Shown here piece by piece: positions 63,260 to 64,000 of a DNA stretch of 64,000 nt. Numbering within the stretch: position 1 is the first letter of the stretch; each line of letters opens with the position of its first letter. A model generated the notes under the pieces. It saw only the letters and a program-made list of their open reading frames with translations. It did not search any database and was not told where the DNA came from. Both the position numbers and the translations under genes were made by a program. Source of the stretch: Micropterus salmoides (taxonomy: Eukaryota; Chordata; Actinopteri; Centrarchiformes; Centrarchidae); NCBI RefSeq assembly GCF_014851395.1, contig NW_024041039.1:10273513-10337512 (forward strand), in the 5' to 3' direction.

Positions 63260-63387
63260 CTGGCATAGCAAAAAAAAAATGAGAGAAGACCGGTGTGACA
63301 CGTTATCTATAGGCTACTTGTAGGCCAACGTGAATTTTTAGAGACCCGGTAGCATTTCGCGTCAGCAGTGGTGAACACCCAACATAC
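63260..63387 (-). other. slc25a21: Probable 128-bp 5'UTR intron of slc25a21
   Basis: On the minus strand the donor CAG|GTATGT (donor bases 63387-63382) and an acceptor with a ten-T tract (AG at 63261-63260) frame 128 bases, a typical short teleost intron length. The upstream leader exon would end at 63388 and lie in the GC-richer segment 63388 to about 63550. This is splice-motif inference only. Confidence 0.45.
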
Positions 63388-63600
63388 CTGCCCCGCAGCT
63401 GCTCCTGCCCTGTGTCGAGGTCGCTCGGCCGGTTCTTGTCTCTCAGACTTCAGTTAGTTGGGAACCCTTCTCCCGGAGCAGCACTCTCACGCTGGAGAAA
63501 GAAAGCAGCAGCGACGTCTCTCCGAGTGCTCACAGGCTAGGCTAGGCTAATGTGGAATCAATTACCAGCACCAAACTGCTAGTTCACGTCCACCCTCCAG
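63388..63600 (-). promoter_or_regulatory. Putative slc25a21 leader exon and promoter zone
   Basis: This segment upstream of the slc25a21 ATG is richer in GC and CpG than the AT-rich intron (for example ccccgcagctgct, ggtcgctcggccgg, gcgacgtctctccgag). It directly precedes the inferred 5'UTR donor at 63387. No TATA box was seen at a useful position. The transcription start cannot be fixed from sequence alone. Confidence 0.4.
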
Positions 63601-64000
63601 TTGCCTCACCGCCATGAGGTTTTTGAATATTGTAAACAAAAACATAGATAAACCCTGACCCCCTTGTCTGTGATCGATATAAAGGCAAACAATCACACAG
63701 TGAGCTCAAAGGTCATTTTATAGTTTCGTGTTGTCGGTGTCTTCACAGATGCTTATCTTTCTTTAACGTTTTGACATCTCTTATTTAGTGTTTATATTTA
63801 ATGTTAGTCCAACCAATTTACAGTAAAGCAGTCCAAAAGGGAGGTAAACTGGAATTACTCCTTCGTTTCCAATGAAATTTGCTGTTAATTTCACAATAAT
63901 ACTCCACCCAAAATCTACCTTTTGAGATTCAAATTCAAAAGTTTATCTTATGTAGGCTAATATGATGTGGACTGTAGTTTCCACGTCTCAGGATTATATT
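63601..64000. other. Upstream flank of slc25a21, nothing recognised
   Basis: AT-rich sequence beyond the promoter zone. No exon, transposon end or simple repeat was identified up to the window edge. Confidence 0.4.

Noticed and set aside
1..64000. CRISPR array, phage, operon or prokaryotic system
   Set aside because: No spaced repeats of CRISPR type, no dense coding and no Shine-Dalgarno-led frames. Sequence character is vertebrate.

Overview
This is teleost fish genomic DNA, almost certainly one gene's interior. The evidence is abundant (CA)n microsatellites, ray-finned-fish SINE, LINE and MITE families, AT-rich non-coding sequence, and no long open reading frame. The only gene that can be named is slc25a21, the mitochondrial 2-oxodicarboxylate carrier, on the minus strand. 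Its first coding exon (63172-63241) lies near the right edge and its second coding exon (1640-1688) near the left edge. Both have matching GT/AG splice sites, matching phase and a continuous protein reading. Positions 1689-63171 are therefore intron 1 (about 61.5 kb) and positions 1-1639 are the start of intron 2.

Right edge (about 62780-63600): a GC/CpG-richer zone holds the slc25a21 5' end. A probable 128-base 5'UTR intron separates an upstream leader exon from the ATG exon. A candidate first exon of an unidentified plus-strand transcript (ATG at 62977, GT donor at 63047) lies inside slc25a21 intron 1. If both are used, the two genes overlap head-to-head in their 5' regions.

Intron 1: no further exon was found. 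It is populated by non-autonomous DNA transposons whose ends and target-site duplications can be read directly. hAT-like elements with 8-bp duplications lie at 12038, 22097, 27354, 45286, 54789, 56721 and 58687, and a larger one lies in intron 2 at 270. A TA-flanked Tc1/mariner-like MITE is at 5080 and a Harbinger-like MITE at 29730. Retroposons include a 5'-truncated LINE tail encoding the end of a reverse transcriptase (20405-21055, minus), a tRNA-derived SINE (61449), a degenerate SINE (39081), and two very short retroposon stubs of 47 and 80 bases with perfect target-site duplications (57433, 59853). There are also many CA/TA/GA microsatellites, two strong G-quadruplex-type runs, a 129-bp tandem duplication (10406), a 136-bp duplication interrupted by a microsatellite (24321) and a long foldback (46-213).

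The remaining intron is single-copy-looking sequence. A few blocks have the look of conserved regulatory DNA, which would fit what is known of the SLC25A21-PAX9 neighbourhood, but conservation cannot be tested from one sequence. I see no bacterial, phage or CRISPR-type system. Most short reading frames in the window are chance frames or frames through microsatellites.
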